DNA of 64,000 nt, from assembly GCF_037201815.1 (NCBI RefSeq), contig NZ_CP147407.1, positions 3,418,723 to 3,482,722 on the forward strand. Direction: 5' to 3'. The notes beneath the pieces are model-generated. The model was not told the DNA's origin and searched no databases. It was given only the letters and a program-made list of their open reading frames with translations. Position numbers and translations under genes: made by a program. Positions 33,012-42,693 of this stretch are shown one piece after another. How positions within the stretch are numbered: the first letter of the stretch is position 1; every line of letters begins with the position of its first letter. Source of the DNA: Metabacillus sp. FJAT-52054. Lineage in GTDB: Bacteria > Bacillota > Bacilli > Bacillales > Bacillaceae.

Positions 33012-35144
33012 TTATTCAGCCGGGTCAATGTTAATAACAGGGGGCTCTTCGCCGTATTTCTTCTGCAAATCCACATAAGCTTTCACTACCCTGGCAGCGA
33101 TGTCTTTGTTGATGTTCTTCTCGGCATATGGGACGACTACGCTAAGAGCAATTTGCGGTTCATCGGTGGGATAGTAGCCTACAAAATTTATGTTATAGGT
33201 TTTTTCCGTAAGATCTGAATCAGGGTATCTGTAGGTAGTTTGAGCAGTGCCGGTTTTACCGGATACATCGAGGCCTGGGAACTTGCCGGCAGCGGTTCCG
33301 CCCGTTTGTGTTACGGCTTTAAATCCCCTTTGGACCTGTCTGATTTCTGCTGAAGTGTTGTTAATCCGGTTTAATACCTTTGGTTCCTTGTCCAGATGAA
33401 ACGGGCCCAGCCCCTTTTCAGATGTGGGTTCATGAACCGATTTTACGACTCTTGGCTGAATGCGGTATCCGCCGTTTGCTATAACGGAAACATATTGAGC
33501 CAGCTGGAGCGGTGTATAGGTGTCCAGCTGTCCGATGGAAAAGTCTAAGAGCTGTCCGACATTATCAGGGTCTGTTCTGTATCCATGCGATTCATTGGGG
33601 AGATCAATTCCGGTTTCTCTCCCTAAACCAAATTGATAGTACCCATTTCTCAAGGTCTCGAAATCTTTAAAGCTCCCTTTAAACGTTCCATTCTCCACGT
33701 ACGAGAATCCGGCAATATTTTCAATGACCGCTTTAAACATGTAGATGTTCGAGCTCTTTTTTAACGCTGTTATATCACTTACCGAGCCAAGTGACCGATT
33801 GCCGGCAGAGGACTTGGTGGCCGTATTTTTAAATGTCATAGGAGCATCATAATAGACTTTGCTGACAGGCATTCCATTTTGATAAGCCGTGAGAACTGTT
33901 GCGCCCTTCACCACGGATCCCATCTCATACTGTCCTGTAAAAGCTCCATAAGAATAATCCAGCGGCTTGCTGCTTTTTCTGAAATCATATTGCTTTCCAG
34001 CCATTGAAAGAATGTCTCCATTATTAGGATCCATTACCACTGCAAAAGCACTGCTCACAAGCCGGTTGCCAGCTGTTCTTCTTCCCTTAATAATTTCTTC
34101 TTCAAGAATTTTCTCAATTTCTTTTTGAAGCTCCATATCAAATGTCAGCTGCAGATCGTAGCCCCGTCTGCCAGTACTGATAACTTCTTCAGACACGTTG
34201 CCGTCCCGGTCGGTTGTATATTGGATTTTAGACTTGGAGGCATTTAAAAACTGCTCATACTGCATTTCAATGTACCCTTTGCCGACCCGGTCATTCCTTG
34301 AATACCCACGGGCTTGAAAATAATCCATGCGCTCTCGCGGCAGGCCTTCTTGAGAGGTTGTGACCTTGCCGAGAATTGGCCCTAGTACATTGCCATAAGG
34401 ATATTGCCTGTCCCAGTCCGTGATGATGTTCAATCCCGGCATTTTTTCAAGATTTTCCGAGACTCGGGCTATCTCATCATTGGTCAGCATGACATCCGGT
34501 CCTGGCTTTGCATCCTTAGGCAGAATCTGAGCTTTAATAATTTGCGGCTCATATTGGTACCCGGAGGAAAACCGTTTAAAAAGAACGGCAATGGATAGCT
34601 GCCTTTCACTTTGCTTCATTTTTTGAATTTCTGCTTGAGGGACCCTTTCAATTTGAAGCTGATATTGCTCTTTTCCATCCAGCTCCAGCTCTTTTTTCTT
34701 AAGGAGCTTCTTTGCTTCTTTCGGATGAGCGGACAGCCAGTAATCCTTTATGTCCCTGCTGCTCTCCTGCTCCCGAATCTTTTTAAGAGCTTCTGATTCG
34801 ATCTCAATATAGTTAATCAGTTCCCTTGCGGTTTTTATTTTATTCTCCGGCTTCGTTTTCTTATCAACCGTATATGTAATAGCAGGAACCCCGATATTAT
34901 CAACAACCACTCTGCCATAGCGGTCAAACATTTTGCCTCTTGGAGCAGGATAGGATGATACATTGGTCTCCGTTCTGGATAGTTCCTTATTAAACTCTTC
35001 TCCCCGGACAATCTGCACAATCCCTAAACGGATGATCACCAGAACAAAAACAAAGAATACCGCAAAAAACAATATATTTATCCGCCGCAATCTGGTCTTT
35101 TTTATGCCGCGGTTTTCGGAAGTATTTGTGGCCGTCTCAGTCAT
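33012..35144 (-). CDS. pbpA: Class B penicillin-binding protein (PbpA/PbpH type)
   Basis: A 710-residue membrane-anchored transpeptidase. There is one N-terminal membrane helix (about 24-45), a PBP dimerisation region (to about 320) with an inserted charged helical stretch (about 100-180) and a transpeptidase domain. Active-site motifs: Ser410-V-V-Lys413, Ser464-Ser-Asn466 and Lys630-Thr-Gly632. Size and features match B. subtilis PBP2A or PbpH, which make cell wall during rod elongation; the two paralogues cannot be separated here. It is monocistronic. Confidence 0.9.
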   Translation of the reverse strand: MTETATNTSENRGIKKTRLRRINILFFAVFFVFVLVIIRLGIVQIVRGEEFNKELSRTETNVSSYPAPRGKMFDRYGRVVVDNIGVPAITYTVDKKTKPENKIKTARELINYIEIESEALKKIREQESSRDIKDYWLSAHPKEAKKLLKKKELELDGKEQYQLQIERVPQAEIQKMKQSERQLSIAVLFKRFSSGYQYEPQIIKAQILPKDAKPGPDVMLTNDEIARVSENLEKMPGLNIITDWDRQYPYGNVLGPILGKVTTSQEGLPRERMDYFQARGYSRNDRVGKGYIEMQYEQFLNASKSKIQYTTDRDGNVSEEVISTGRRGYDLQLTFDMELQKEIEKILEEEIIKGRRTAGNRLVSSAFAVVMDPNNGDILSMAGKQYDFRKSSKPLDYSYGAFTGQYEMGSVVKGATVLTAYQNGMPVSKVYYDAPMTFKNTATKSSAGNRSLGSVSDITALKKSSNIYMFKAVIENIAGFSYVENGTFKGSFKDFETLRNGYYQFGLGRETGIDLPNESHGYRTDPDNVGQLLDFSIGQLDTYTPLQLAQYVSVIANGGYRIQPRVVKSVHEPTSEKGLGPFHLDKEPKVLNRINNTSAEIRQVQRGFKAVTQTGGTAAGKFPGLDVSGKTGTAQTTYRYPDSDLTEKTYNINFVGYYPTDEPQIALSVVVPYAEKNINKDIAARVVKAYVDLQKKYGEEPPVINIDPAE

Positions 35145-35261
35145 CTGATATATTCCCCTTCCTCATAAATGCAAAATAACTCGCTCTTTTATTCTACATT
35201 TTTTTACAAGGGAATAATACCCACTTTAAACACAATGAAATTTTCTTAGTGAAACAGGTGG

Positions 35262-35726
35262 TTATTCGCTGGCTGACGGTATAAAATCATCATCCATCCA
35301 CTTCTGAAATAAATAGATAGGCACAGCTACCGCCAAACAAAGCATATATACTCAAAGTGGAGTCATGTTCACGAGCTTATAAATGCCTAAATGTTCAAAT
35401 ACGGCATTGAGTATAAAGGCCTGCACAGCATCGATCGCAGCGTTTAGCAGCATATAGCGCATACAATCACCATATGTAAGTGCTAATATGAGGATGGTGC
35501 CTATAAAAAACACTCCATAAACAAACGAAGTTACATCGGTTAGAATGGGAATGTTTTCTTTAACCTCACACCATTGAAACCGGTTTGCCATCTGGAAAAG
35601 AATCGTCAGGAGAATAGAACCAAATAATGCAGAACCAACGAATCGCTTCAGGTTTTTCTTATGAAAGAAAAAGAGGAGAAAAAAAGGGCAAATGAATAAG
35701 GACCATAAAATTATCTGATTCAGCAT
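35262..35726 (-). pseudogene. Small membrane protein gene with in-frame TGA
   Basis: The gene starts at an ATG behind GTGGAGGA and encodes four hydrophobic spans up to NMTPL, then meets TGA at 35352-35354. The same frame goes on for 29 more codons that look fully coding: VYMLCLAVAVPIYLFQKW is a further membrane helix, followed by an acidic tail and a TAA at 35262. The full protein would be about 154 residues, similar to the CBO0543-type membrane proteins of Bacillales. The TGA could be a TGG (Trp) mutation, a real early end or a sequence error. Confidence 0.65.
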
Positions 35727-35772
35727 ACATTTCCTCCACTTTTTTTATCAGTTTCAGCAAAAAAACGGAGTC

Positions 35773-36462
35773 CTATTCCATATTCTCTACATCCACCCTA
35801 AAAACGCCCGCTGGTTTCCTGATTTCATAAAAGATTTCTGCAGGGCTGTCTATTTTTTCGGAAACGACTACGCAATAAATCATGATTGCTTCTTTTTCTT
35901 CCTTAATTCTGATCCGTTTAATGCCAAGCTTCAGAGCCTCTAATTCATGAAGCAGCTTCGTAAGGTTGGTGTCTTTTGAAATAGAAATTTTCACTTTGAA
36001 TTCTTTTTCTCCCAAGCGTCTAATCACAAACTTCTCCAGCAGAAAAGGAAGGATTCTTACACCAGAAAAAATGAAAGCAACTCCAGCAAGGGCTTCCATG
36101 TAAAAACCCGCTCCTATGGTAATTCCGATTGCAGCTGAGGCAAATACGAGCGCAGCAGTTGTAAGCCCGGAGATAACCTCGTTGTGTCTTCTCAGAATGA
36201 CACCTGCTCCCAAAAAACCAATGCCGCTAATCACGTACGAGGGAATTCGGCCAGGATCCATTGGACGGGAATAGGCTTCTGCATACATAAAAGCAGACTC
36301 GTATGAAACAAGTGTTAGCAGGCAAGCTGTTACTGAAATAATCAAGCATGTTTTCAAGCCCAGGGGTTTCCCCTTTAATTCTCTTTCCAATCCAATTATG
36401 ATGCCTGCAATGGCCGAAAAGCTCAGCTTCATCAGGACATCAACATGCAGGACCTCCCCCAT
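35773..36462 (-). CDS. MgtC/SapB family membrane protein
   Basis: A 229-residue protein with five hydrophobic spans in the first 150 residues and a C-terminal ACT-like cytoplasmic domain. GIIIGLERELKGKPLGLKTC near residue 20 and GIGFLGAGVI near 80 are MgtC/SapB hallmarks. Members are linked to magnesium stress and virulence in other bacteria; the role here is unknown. The ATG start follows GAGGAGGG; an upstream TTG is within that site. I saw no M-box riboswitch upstream. Confidence 0.87.
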   Translation of the reverse strand: MGEVLHVDVLMKLSFSAIAGIIIGLERELKGKPLGLKTCLIISVTACLLTLVSYESAFMYAEAYSRPMDPGRIPSYVISGIGFLGAGVILRRHNEVISGLTTAALVFASAAIGITIGAGFYMEALAGVAFIFSGVRILPFLLEKFVIRRLGEKEFKVKISISKDTNLTKLLHELEALKLGIKRIRIKEEKEAIMIYCVVVSEKIDSPAEIFYEIRKPAGVFRVDVENME

Positions 36463-36565
36463 CTCATCCCTCCTCAATCCATACCTTTCTTAAGTATATA
36501 AACCGCTGGTGTAAAATATTTCTGGGGAAAGGAATCCGATTTTTTATGTATGCCTAAGTTTACAA

Positions 36566-36590
36566 AAGGATCAGCTTCTCCTGATCCCCT
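36566..36590 (-). terminator. Orphan minus-strand terminator
   Basis: On the minus strand GGATCAG...CTGATCC followed by TTTTG. No annotated minus-strand gene lies immediately before it; only the small remnant at 36610-36765 does. Confidence 0.6.
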
Positions 36591-36609
36591 GCAGTCCATC
36601 TTGCTCTGT

Positions 36610-36765
36610 CTATTTAACCTGGCCGAAATAAAACAGATGGTTTACCCACTCCGGGCCTACCTGCTCCAAAGAGAAATTCCCGCTCATATCCTCTTGCAGG
36701 ATGACTAATGAAGGTGATAGGGTCAGAATGGATTGAAACCTGCATAGACTTAATTTAATTGAATA
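36610..36765 (-). pseudogene. Possible small gene or gene remnant
   Basis: The minus strand is open for 51 codons before a TAG at 36610. The last 25 codons begin with ATG (36687) behind AAGAGG and read like a real protein end: MSGNFSLEQVGPEWVNHLF, then YFGQVK. The upstream codons (RFQSILTLSPSLVILQED) look equally protein-like but lack a start. A terminator stands 20-40 bases downstream. It is therefore either a 25-residue peptide gene or the 3' end of a deleted gene. I do not recognise the parent family. Confidence 0.4.
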
Positions 36766-36829
36766 CTAAGGCTCCAATAAGTAAACTAAAGAGGAAATAA
36801 AATATAAAAATGTAAACGGAGAGGGTAAA

Positions 36830-37264
36830 ATGGAGACCCAAAATTACAAAAACCACACACGGATGCACCCGCTTTATCATTATGTTCTAACCGTACTGCT
36901 TCTCGGTATGCTGATCTCAGCAGTTATTCATGCAGTCAATGCGATGAGCAGCGGGGAAAATGTGTTCCAGGCCTTTATCATACTGCTTACTGCAGCAAGT
37001 GTTGTCATCATTGGTGTGCTCGTGCGGACGTACACGTTAAAAGCACAGGACCGAGCTATACGTGCGGAAGAAAACCTGCGCCACTATGTTCTAACAGGAA
37101 AATTGCTGAATCCCTCGCTGACTGTGAAACAAGCCGTCGCTTTAAGGTTTGCATCTGACAAAGAGCTGCCAGCCTTAAGTGAAAAAGCAGCGGCAGAGAA
37201 CTTAAAGCCTGATGATATTAAGAAGCTTATTCTGGACTGGAGAGCGGATCACTATAGGATATGA
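36830..37264 (+). CDS. DUF6526 family membrane protein
   Basis: A 144-residue protein that begins METQNYKNHTRMHPLYH and has two membrane helices (about residues 17-38 and 47-66), then a soluble tail with the conserved LRHYVLTGKLL and WRADHYRI end. I recognise this as the DUF6526 pattern; the function is unknown. GGAGAGGG precedes the start. It ends at a very strong bidirectional hairpin. Confidence 0.78.
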   Translation: METQNYKNHTRMHPLYHYVLTVLLLGMLISAVIHAVNAMSSGENVFQAFIILLTAASVVIIGVLVRTYTLKAQDRAIRAEENLRHYVLTGKLLNPSLTVKQAVALRFASDKELPALSEKAAAENLKPDDIKKLILDWRADHYRI

Positions 37265-37293
37265 TCTTAACCTAATCTCACTGTGACAGACGT

Positions 37294-37337
37294 AAAAATG
37301 AAGCACCATCCATTAAAATGGATGGTGCTTCATTTTT
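37294..37337. terminator. Perfect 20-bp bidirectional terminator
   Basis: Arms 37294-37313 and 37318-37337 are perfect inverted copies (AAAAATGAAGCACCATCCAT) around a TAAA loop; serves the DUF6526 gene and the convergent VOC gene. Confidence 0.95.
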
Positions 37338-37348
37338 ATAGTGGCCTC

Positions 37349-37729
37349 TTACTTCTTTTCCATTACAGCGAAATAATTCCCTTCACAGTCTGCAAAATTA
37401 AAGACCCGGCCAGATGGCATTTCCACTAACTCGCCAACTGTCACGTGTTTGCTGGATAAATCCGTATATAATTGATCCAAGTTGTCAGTGAAAAATAATA
37501 AGGACGGTGTCCCTAAATTTAATTCAGGCGACATTTTTGCAATGAATTCTTTGTTGTGGAGAACGATTGTGGTTTCTGAATCATTGGCTGGAGCAATTTC
37601 AATCCATCTCATTCCCTGACCGTTATCTTCATCAGAAATGACCTGGAAGCCTGCTTTTTCCGTCCAAAATTTCACAACCTCATCCTGGTTGTTTACATAC
37701 AGCATGATTTGTCCAATTTTTTGAATCAT
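37349..37729 (-). CDS. VOC family (glyoxalase-like) protein
   Basis: A 126-residue protein with the two beta-alpha-beta3 modules of the VOC superfamily: IGQIMLYVNNQDEVVKFW at the start and a metal-site Glu region near FADCEGNYFAV at the end. Relatives include glyoxalases and antibiotic resistance proteins; the substrate is unknown. The start was chosen for AAAAAGGAG upstream. It is a single gene. Confidence 0.85.
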   Translation of the reverse strand: MIQKIGQIMLYVNNQDEVVKFWTEKAGFQVISDEDNGQGMRWIEIAPANDSETTIVLHNKEFIAKMSPELNLGTPSLLFFTDNLDQLYTDLSSKHVTVGELVEMPSGRVFNFADCEGNYFAVMEKK

Positions 37730-37856
37730 TCGTCCCCACTCCTTTTTGTCACTTTTCTGAAATTTTACCACCTTCTGTATTATTGGACAATGAGAAATGC
37801 TAAGCTCCAGCTATGAATACTAGGAATTTCATTGTGAATTTAGGCAGTCCTCAAAT

Positions 37857-37902
37857 AAAATAAAGCATAAACTGTCGCATTGGACAATTTATGCTTTATT
37901 TT
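37857..37902 (-). terminator. Terminator of ssrA
   Basis: Fifteen-base arms AAAATAAAGCATAAA / TTTATGCTTTATTTT with further inner pairing (TGTC/GACA); 35 bases past the 3' CCA of tmRNA. Confidence 0.85.
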
Positions 37903-37936
37903 GCATCTATGTAGGTTTGCCACCAAAATATGTATT

Positions 37937-38301
37937 TGGTGGAGACGGTGGGAGTCGAACCCACGTCCAGAAATATCGGCACTTAAGCGTCTACGAGCGT
38001 AGCTGGGATATTCGCATTTCGCTGTGCCGTATGCCTACCAGCAGGCGTCAGGACAGCTAGTCTGATTGTTCTCTTCCTTCTCCCTCAGACGGCGAGATCC
38101 GGCGTAGCCCACTTAAAGTGAGTCCCTTACCCTACCACATGGGCGATGGAGGGAGGAACCGCTATAAACTGTTGTTACGCAGCTACAGCGAGGTTGTTGT
38201 TAGTTTTGCCAGTTATTATTGGCGTTGGCGTTATTAACGAGCTCGCCGACTCGGCTCGCAACCTAAGCTCGAACTACCCCTGTCGAATCCGTAACGTCCC
38301 C
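37937..38301 (-). ncRNA. ssrA: tmRNA
   Basis: A 365-nt transfer-messenger RNA. The 5' end GGGGACGTTACGGATTCGAC and the 3' end GGGTTCGACTCCCACC-GTCTCCACCA form the tRNA-like part. The tag reading frame (38175-38210) reads GKTNNNLAVAA then TAA, added after a tRNA-borne Ala; it ends in the usual hydrophobic degradation signal AA. It rescues stalled ribosomes together with SmpB, whose gene is next upstream. Confidence 0.97.
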
Positions 38302-38441
38302 ATATAAGAGTAAAAGCCGTTAAGCTTCCATCCCAATAGGAATACGGGAAAGTCTGTTCAGGTCCTGGTTGAAGTCTGGCCGTCACAGAACAGGTGATAA
38401 GATAAGCTGTTGCTTATTCAGTTATCATCAGTACATGTTCT

Positions 38442-38469
38442 ATTATAACAAACATCCTGCATAAAGCAA
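38442..38469 (-). promoter_or_regulatory. Promoter of ssrA
   Basis: On the minus strand TTGCTT (38464-38469), a 16-bp spacer and TATAAT (38442-38447), giving a precursor with about 130 extra 5' nucleotides to be removed by RNase P. Confidence 0.65.
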
Positions 38470-38482
38470 TTGTAAAATAATG

Positions 38483-38560
38483 TTATCTTCTGCTTCTGCG
38501 GAAGACGAGTACGGCGCTTAGGATTAGCACAGCCGCTATTCCAAAGTAAACGATGGACAC
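38483..38560 (-). CDS. Possible 25-residue membrane peptide after smpB
   Basis: A short frame starting with GTG at 38560, 15 bases after the smpB stop: MSIVYFGIAAVLILSAVLVF, then RRSRR and TAA. It has one membrane helix followed by a basic end, exactly what a small membrane peptide looks like. The ribosome site (GAGAGTG) is weak. It overlaps the -35 region of ssrA. Evidence is composition only. Confidence 0.4.
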   Translation of the reverse strand: MSIVYFGIAAVLILSAVLVFRRSRR

Positions 38561-38575
38561 AAAATCACACTCTCA

Positions 38576-39043
38576 TTAGTCTTTTTGGCGGTCGCGGAAG
38601 GCACGCTCGATATCGCGTTTCGCTTCTTTCTTTTTCAAATCTTCCCGCTTATCATATTTCTTTTTCCCTTTTCCGAGTCCGACTAAAACCTTTGCGAAGC
38701 CATTTTTCAAATAAATTTTCAATGGAACGAGCGCATAGCCGTCTTCTTTTGTAAGGCCAATCAGTTTGCTGATCTCGCTTTTATGGAGCAGGAGCTTCCT
38801 CGTTCTAAGTGGGTCATGATTGTAGCGGTTTCCCTGTTCATACGGACTTACGTGCATGTTGTGGACGTATAGTTCCCCTGCTTGAATTCTGGCAAAGGCA
38901 TCTTTTAAGTTGACTCTCCCTGCACGGATTGCTTTAATCTCCGTACCTTGAAGCACAATACCCGCTTCATAGGTTTCTTCTATAAAATAATCATGGTTGG
39001 CCTTTTTATTCTGAGCCAGCACTTTTCCTGTTCCTTTTGGCAT
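38576..39043 (-). CDS. smpB: SsrA-binding protein
   Basis: A 155-residue OB-fold protein that carries tmRNA into stalled ribosomes. Family marks: [20 protein letters not shown] near the start, [18 protein letters not shown], and the basic tail ending in RAFRDRQKD. It lies between rnr and ssrA as in B. subtilis. Confidence 0.97.
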   Translation of the reverse strand: MPKGTGKVLAQNKKANHDYFIEETYEAGIVLQGTEIKAIRAGRVNLKDAFARIQAGELYVHNMHVSPYEQGNRYNHDPLRTRKLLLHKSEISKLIGLTKEDGYALVPLKIYLKNGFAKVLVGLGKGKKKYDKREDLKKKEAKRDIERAFRDRQKD

Positions 39044-39133
39044 GTGAAACCCCTCTCAAGCATCAATATTCTCTCTATTTTACCACGGCTGAAATCAAGC
39101 GGGAAGGGCGATGCCTGGCACCGCCCTTATCCG

Positions 39134-41476
39134 TTACCGCTTCTTTTTCTTCCGCTTTGCCTTTGGCGCATTATCGAACGTTTTTTTCTTTTTCTTCTTC
39201 GGTCCCCGGGTTGACCAGCCATCTTCTGCTGAACCGCTTCTTTCACGGGGGCCGGAGCCTCTTTCTTTCGTTGTTTTTTTGCGTCCCTGTCCGGCGCTGA
39301 TGGATTTAGGAGCATCCTTCACTGGACGTCTTCTCGTCCCCTTCATGCCGACAATTTCGAAGTCAATGGCACGCTCATCTTTATTCACGTTTACTACGCG
39401 GACGGTTATTTCATCCCCGATGCGATAAACGTTGGCTGTACGTTCGCCGATCATCGCATAAGTGCGTTCATCATAGCGGTAATAGTCATCGGTCATGTAG
39501 CTGACATGAACAAGTCCTTCGATGGTGTTCGGCAGCTCTATAAACATTCCAAAGTTTGTTACGGAGCTGATAATTCCATCGTACTCTTCGCCAATTTTAT
39601 CAAGCATGTATTCCGATTTTTTCAGGTCATCGGTTTCACGCTCAGCCTCTACAGCCCTGCGTTCCATATTGGAAGCCTGCTCAGCAATAACCGGAAGCTT
39701 TTCCGCCCATTTTTGCTTCGTATCTTCTCCCGTCTTGCCTTCAATTAAATACGTACGGATTAAACGATGAACGATTAAATCCGGGTAACGGCGAATCGGT
39801 GAAGTGAAATGAGTATAAAACTCAGTGGACAATCCGAAGTGGCCAAGGCTCTCAGGATCATACTTTGCCTGCTTCATTGATCGAAGCATAACGGTTGAAA
39901 CAACCATCTCTTCAGGCTGCCCCTTCACTTCTTCAAGAATCTGCTGAAGAGCGCGCGGATGAATTTCGTTTCCGGTACCCTTCACACTGTAGCCAAAATT
40001 CGTGATGAATTCCAGGAAACGCTGCAGCTTGCCTTCATTGGGATCCTCATGAATACGGTATATGAAAGGGACCTTCATCCAGTGGAAATGCTCAGCTACC
40101 GTTTCATTGGCAAGAAGCATAAACTCTTCAATAAGGCGTTCAGCAGCACCGCGTTCGCGAAGCTCGACATCGTAAGGCTTTCCTTCCTTATCTACGAGAA
40201 CCTTTGCCTCTTTAAAATCAAAATCAATGGCGCCGCGATTCATACGCTTATTTCTTAGCACTTGAGCAAGCTCGGCCATTTTTTCAAACATGGGCACAAG
40301 CGGTTCATACTTTTCGCGGACCTTTTCGTCCCCATCAAGAATGCTGTTTACGTCGCTGTATGTCATTCGTTCCGTCGTTTTAATAACACTTTGGAAAATT
40401 TCATGATGAACGACGTCACCGTTTTCATCCACTTCCATATCACATGAAAGAGTGAGCCTGTCTACTTTTGGATTCAGGGAGCAAAGTCCATTGGAAAGAC
40501 GGTGAGGAATCATCGGAATAACCCGGTCAACTAAGTAAACACTCGTTCCGCGATCCAGCGCCTCAACATCAATTGGTGAATCCTCTGTCACATAATGGCT
40601 GACATCGGCAATATGAACACCTAATTTGTAGTGGCCGTTTTCAAGCTTCGTCACCGTTACCGCATCATCCAAATCTTTTGCATCTGCACCATCTATCGTA
40701 ACGATGGTTTCGTTTCTAAGGTCTCGGCGGCCCTTGTAGTCTGCTTCATCAATTTCATCGGGAACATCATTCGCCTGCTTAAGAACATCCGGTGAGAAGC
40801 CTCCAGGAAGTCCGTGCTTATGAATGACGGAAAGAATATCGACTCCAGGATCATTTTTGTGCCCGAGAATTTGGATAACTTCTCCTTCAGCACTCATCCG
40901 TCCCTCTGGGTACGTAGTAATCTTGACGACTACTTTATGGCCCTCTACAGCTCCGTTTGAAGCATCTCTTGGAATAAAAATATCGTTAGCAATCTTTTTA
41001 TCATCCGCAATCACAAAACCAAAATTTCTGCTCTCCGTATAGGTCCCAACGACCTCTTTCATTCCGCGGTCTAAAATACGGATAATTGTACCTTCTTTTC
41101 TGGCGCCTGATGAATTGGAGCTCACGCGCACAAGCACCGTATCGCCGTGCATCGCATTTCCAAGTTCATTCGGCGGGATGAAAATATCATCATCTGCCGG
41201 GTCTTCCGTTACGGCAAAGGCAAACCCCTTCGCATGTCCTGACAATTTGGCCTTCACTAGGTTCATCTTTTCAGGCAGACCGTACCGATTGCTTCTTGTA
41301 CGGACTACAAGGCCCTGCTCTTCCATATGGACAAGAGCTTTGACAAAATCTCTGAAAACATCCGCTTCCCCTACTCCAAATGCATCCTCAAGCTCCTGGA
41401 TTGTAAGCGGTTTGTATGCTTCATCCCGCATAAATGAAAGCAGGCGGTCAACGTGTTTTTGTATATCCTGGTTCAA
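39134..41476 (-). CDS. rnr: Ribonuclease R
   Basis: A 780-residue 3'-5' exoribonuclease of the RNB family. Order of parts: N-terminal helix-turn-helix (1-70), two cold-shock domains (about 75-230), the RNB catalytic domain with [12 protein letters not shown] (about residues 270-281, metal-binding Asp residues), an S1 domain (about 640-720) and a long Lys/Arg-rich tail. It degrades structured RNA and acts with SmpB-tmRNA. The start is TTG behind AAGGAGG. Confidence 0.96.
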   Translation of the reverse strand: MNQDIQKHVDRLLSFMRDEAYKPLTIQELEDAFGVGEADVFRDFVKALVHMEEQGLVVRTRSNRYGLPEKMNLVKAKLSGHAKGFAFAVTEDPADDDIFIPPNELGNAMHGDTVLVRVSSNSSGARKEGTIIRILDRGMKEVVGTYTESRNFGFVIADDKKIANDIFIPRDASNGAVEGHKVVVKITTYPEGRMSAEGEVIQILGHKNDPGVDILSVIHKHGLPGGFSPDVLKQANDVPDEIDEADYKGRRDLRNETIVTIDGADAKDLDDAVTVTKLENGHYKLGVHIADVSHYVTEDSPIDVEALDRGTSVYLVDRVIPMIPHRLSNGLCSLNPKVDRLTLSCDMEVDENGDVVHHEIFQSVIKTTERMTYSDVNSILDGDEKVREKYEPLVPMFEKMAELAQVLRNKRMNRGAIDFDFKEAKVLVDKEGKPYDVELRERGAAERLIEEFMLLANETVAEHFHWMKVPFIYRIHEDPNEGKLQRFLEFITNFGYSVKGTGNEIHPRALQQILEEVKGQPEEMVVSTVMLRSMKQAKYDPESLGHFGLSTEFYTHFTSPIRRYPDLIVHRLIRTYLIEGKTGEDTKQKWAEKLPVIAEQASNMERRAVEAERETDDLKKSEYMLDKIGEEYDGIISSVTNFGMFIELPNTIEGLVHVSYMTDDYYRYDERTYAMIGERTANVYRIGDEITVRVVNVNKDERAIDFEIVGMKGTRRRPVKDAPKSISAGQGRKKTTKERGSGPRERSGSAEDGWSTRGPKKKKKKTFDNAPKAKRKKKKR

Positions 41477-41500
41477 CTAAATCCCTCCTTCTTCTCGGGC

Positions 41501-42241
41501 TTACCAGTCCAGCTTTTCCAGGAACTCATAAACATCCTGGTGGACCTGGTCTTTTTCTTTATCAAGGGTAATAACGTGGCCGGAATTTTCATACCACTTC
41601 AGCTGCTTTACATCCGATTCCACTTCATCATGAATAATGTTTGCACTATCTGTATTAATCATGTGATCATGGCGTGCCTGAACAACGAAGGTCGGCGAAT
41701 AAATCATATCGACGTTCTTACGTACATCTGCAATCAGCTCCTGCAGGCCTTTTAAGGTTCCCATAGGAGTTTTCTCGAACTCTTTCATTTCTTCTTCTAT
41801 TTGATCAGGCTTTTTCTCTTCGAATTTTTTATAGTTGCGTGCATACTCCAAAACACCTTGATACATAACTTCCTCACTCTTTATGTACATCGGTGCACAC
41901 ATGGTCACGATACCCTTTACTGGTACAGTGTAACCCAGTTTCAAGGAAAATACCCCGCCTAGCGATAACCCTCCGACCGCAATTTCTTCATAGCCCTTTT
42001 CCTTTAGAAATTCATACCCTTCCATAACGTCCTTCCACCAGTCTTCCGGTCCTGTATGAACTAGCTCTTCCGGCGGTACGCCATGGCCTTTATATTGAGG
42101 AGCATGGCACGTATAGCCCCGCTCATTCAAGTATCTTCCAAGCATCCGCACATCTGCCGTGTTTCCTGTAAACCCATGCAGAAGCAATACTGCTTTTTCT
42201 CCGCCTTCAAAGAAAAAAGGCTTAGGCATCACTTTTCTCAT
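41501..42241 (-). CDS. yvaK: Carboxylesterase (YvaK/Est family)
   Basis: A 246-residue alpha/beta hydrolase. LLLHGFTGN (about residue 20) is the oxyanion loop; the nucleophile Ser is in GGLSLGG (about 90-96), with Asp in ARHDHM and His in SGHVITLD near the end. It is closely similar to Geobacillus Est30 and B. subtilis YvaK. The ATG follows AAGGAG by 8 bases. It is cotranscribed with rnr, 24 bases downstream. Confidence 0.92.
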   Translation of the reverse strand: MRKVMPKPFFFEGGEKAVLLLHGFTGNTADVRMLGRYLNERGYTCHAPQYKGHGVPPEELVHTGPEDWWKDVMEGYEFLKEKGYEEIAVGGLSLGGVFSLKLGYTVPVKGIVTMCAPMYIKSEEVMYQGVLEYARNYKKFEEKKPDQIEEEMKEFEKTPMGTLKGLQELIADVRKNVDMIYSPTFVVQARHDHMINTDSANIIHDEVESDVKQLKWYENSGHVITLDKEKDQVHQDVYEFLEKLDW

Positions 42242-42475
42242 AGCTGAATCTCCTTCTCTATCCGTTGTCTGTTTCATGCTAAAACCATATATGTATTCTC
42301 CCTTAACTCCCTCTTTTCTATTTAAACAAACGTTTGGGGAAAAGAAAAGCGCAGGGCTTTTTCGAAGAGGATGTTCATGCAGGTGCGCTAGGTTACTTTA
42401 TGGCGCTGCTGAAAATGAGGCACAAGCTTTGTTCTTCATACTTATATGAAGTGCCGAAAACAGTCTCAAGCGATA
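42242..42475. other. Intergenic stretch upstream of esterase
   Basis: Between the esterase start and array C. Apart from short chance frames I see no gene, and no clear promoter. Confidence 0.4.
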
Positions 42476-42599
42476 TATCGATGATTTTTAAAATATATCG
42501 GCGAAAATTTATTTAAATCGGCGATTTTTTCGATATATCGACGATTTCTTAATTATATCGACGAAAACGGAGGTAAATCGATTTTTCGGGAGATTTCGA
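42476..42599. repeat. Array C: phased (T/A)ATCGRC motifs, 20-bp period
   Basis: TATCG or AATCG at 42476, 42496, 42516, 42536, 42556 and 42576, exactly 20 bp apart, then TTTCGAC at 42594 (18 bp). This is the same count and closing step as array B, although the spacer sequences differ. It lies between the esterase and secG genes. Confidence 0.9.
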
Positions 42600-42663
42600 C
42601 AATTGTTTTGCATGAGAATATATGACGATTGCGGGGAACGGCATGCAGGAAGAAAAACTAAAA

Positions 42664-42685
42664 AGAGGCCTGCACTCAGACCTCT
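42664..42685 (-). terminator. Terminator of secG
   Basis: On the minus strand AGAGGTCTG...CAGGCCTCT then TTTTTAG, 9 bases past the secG stop. Confidence 0.85.
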
Positions 42686-42693
42686 TCCGCATC

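Noticed and set aside
36463..36829. M-box magnesium riboswitch upstream of the MgtC-type gene
   Set aside because: Only a short GGCTCC match is present and on the wrong strand; the conserved core and pairing are missing.
42334..42516. 60-codon frame running into array C
   Set aside because: No good ribosome site, unremarkable composition, and its last part is made of array sequence.
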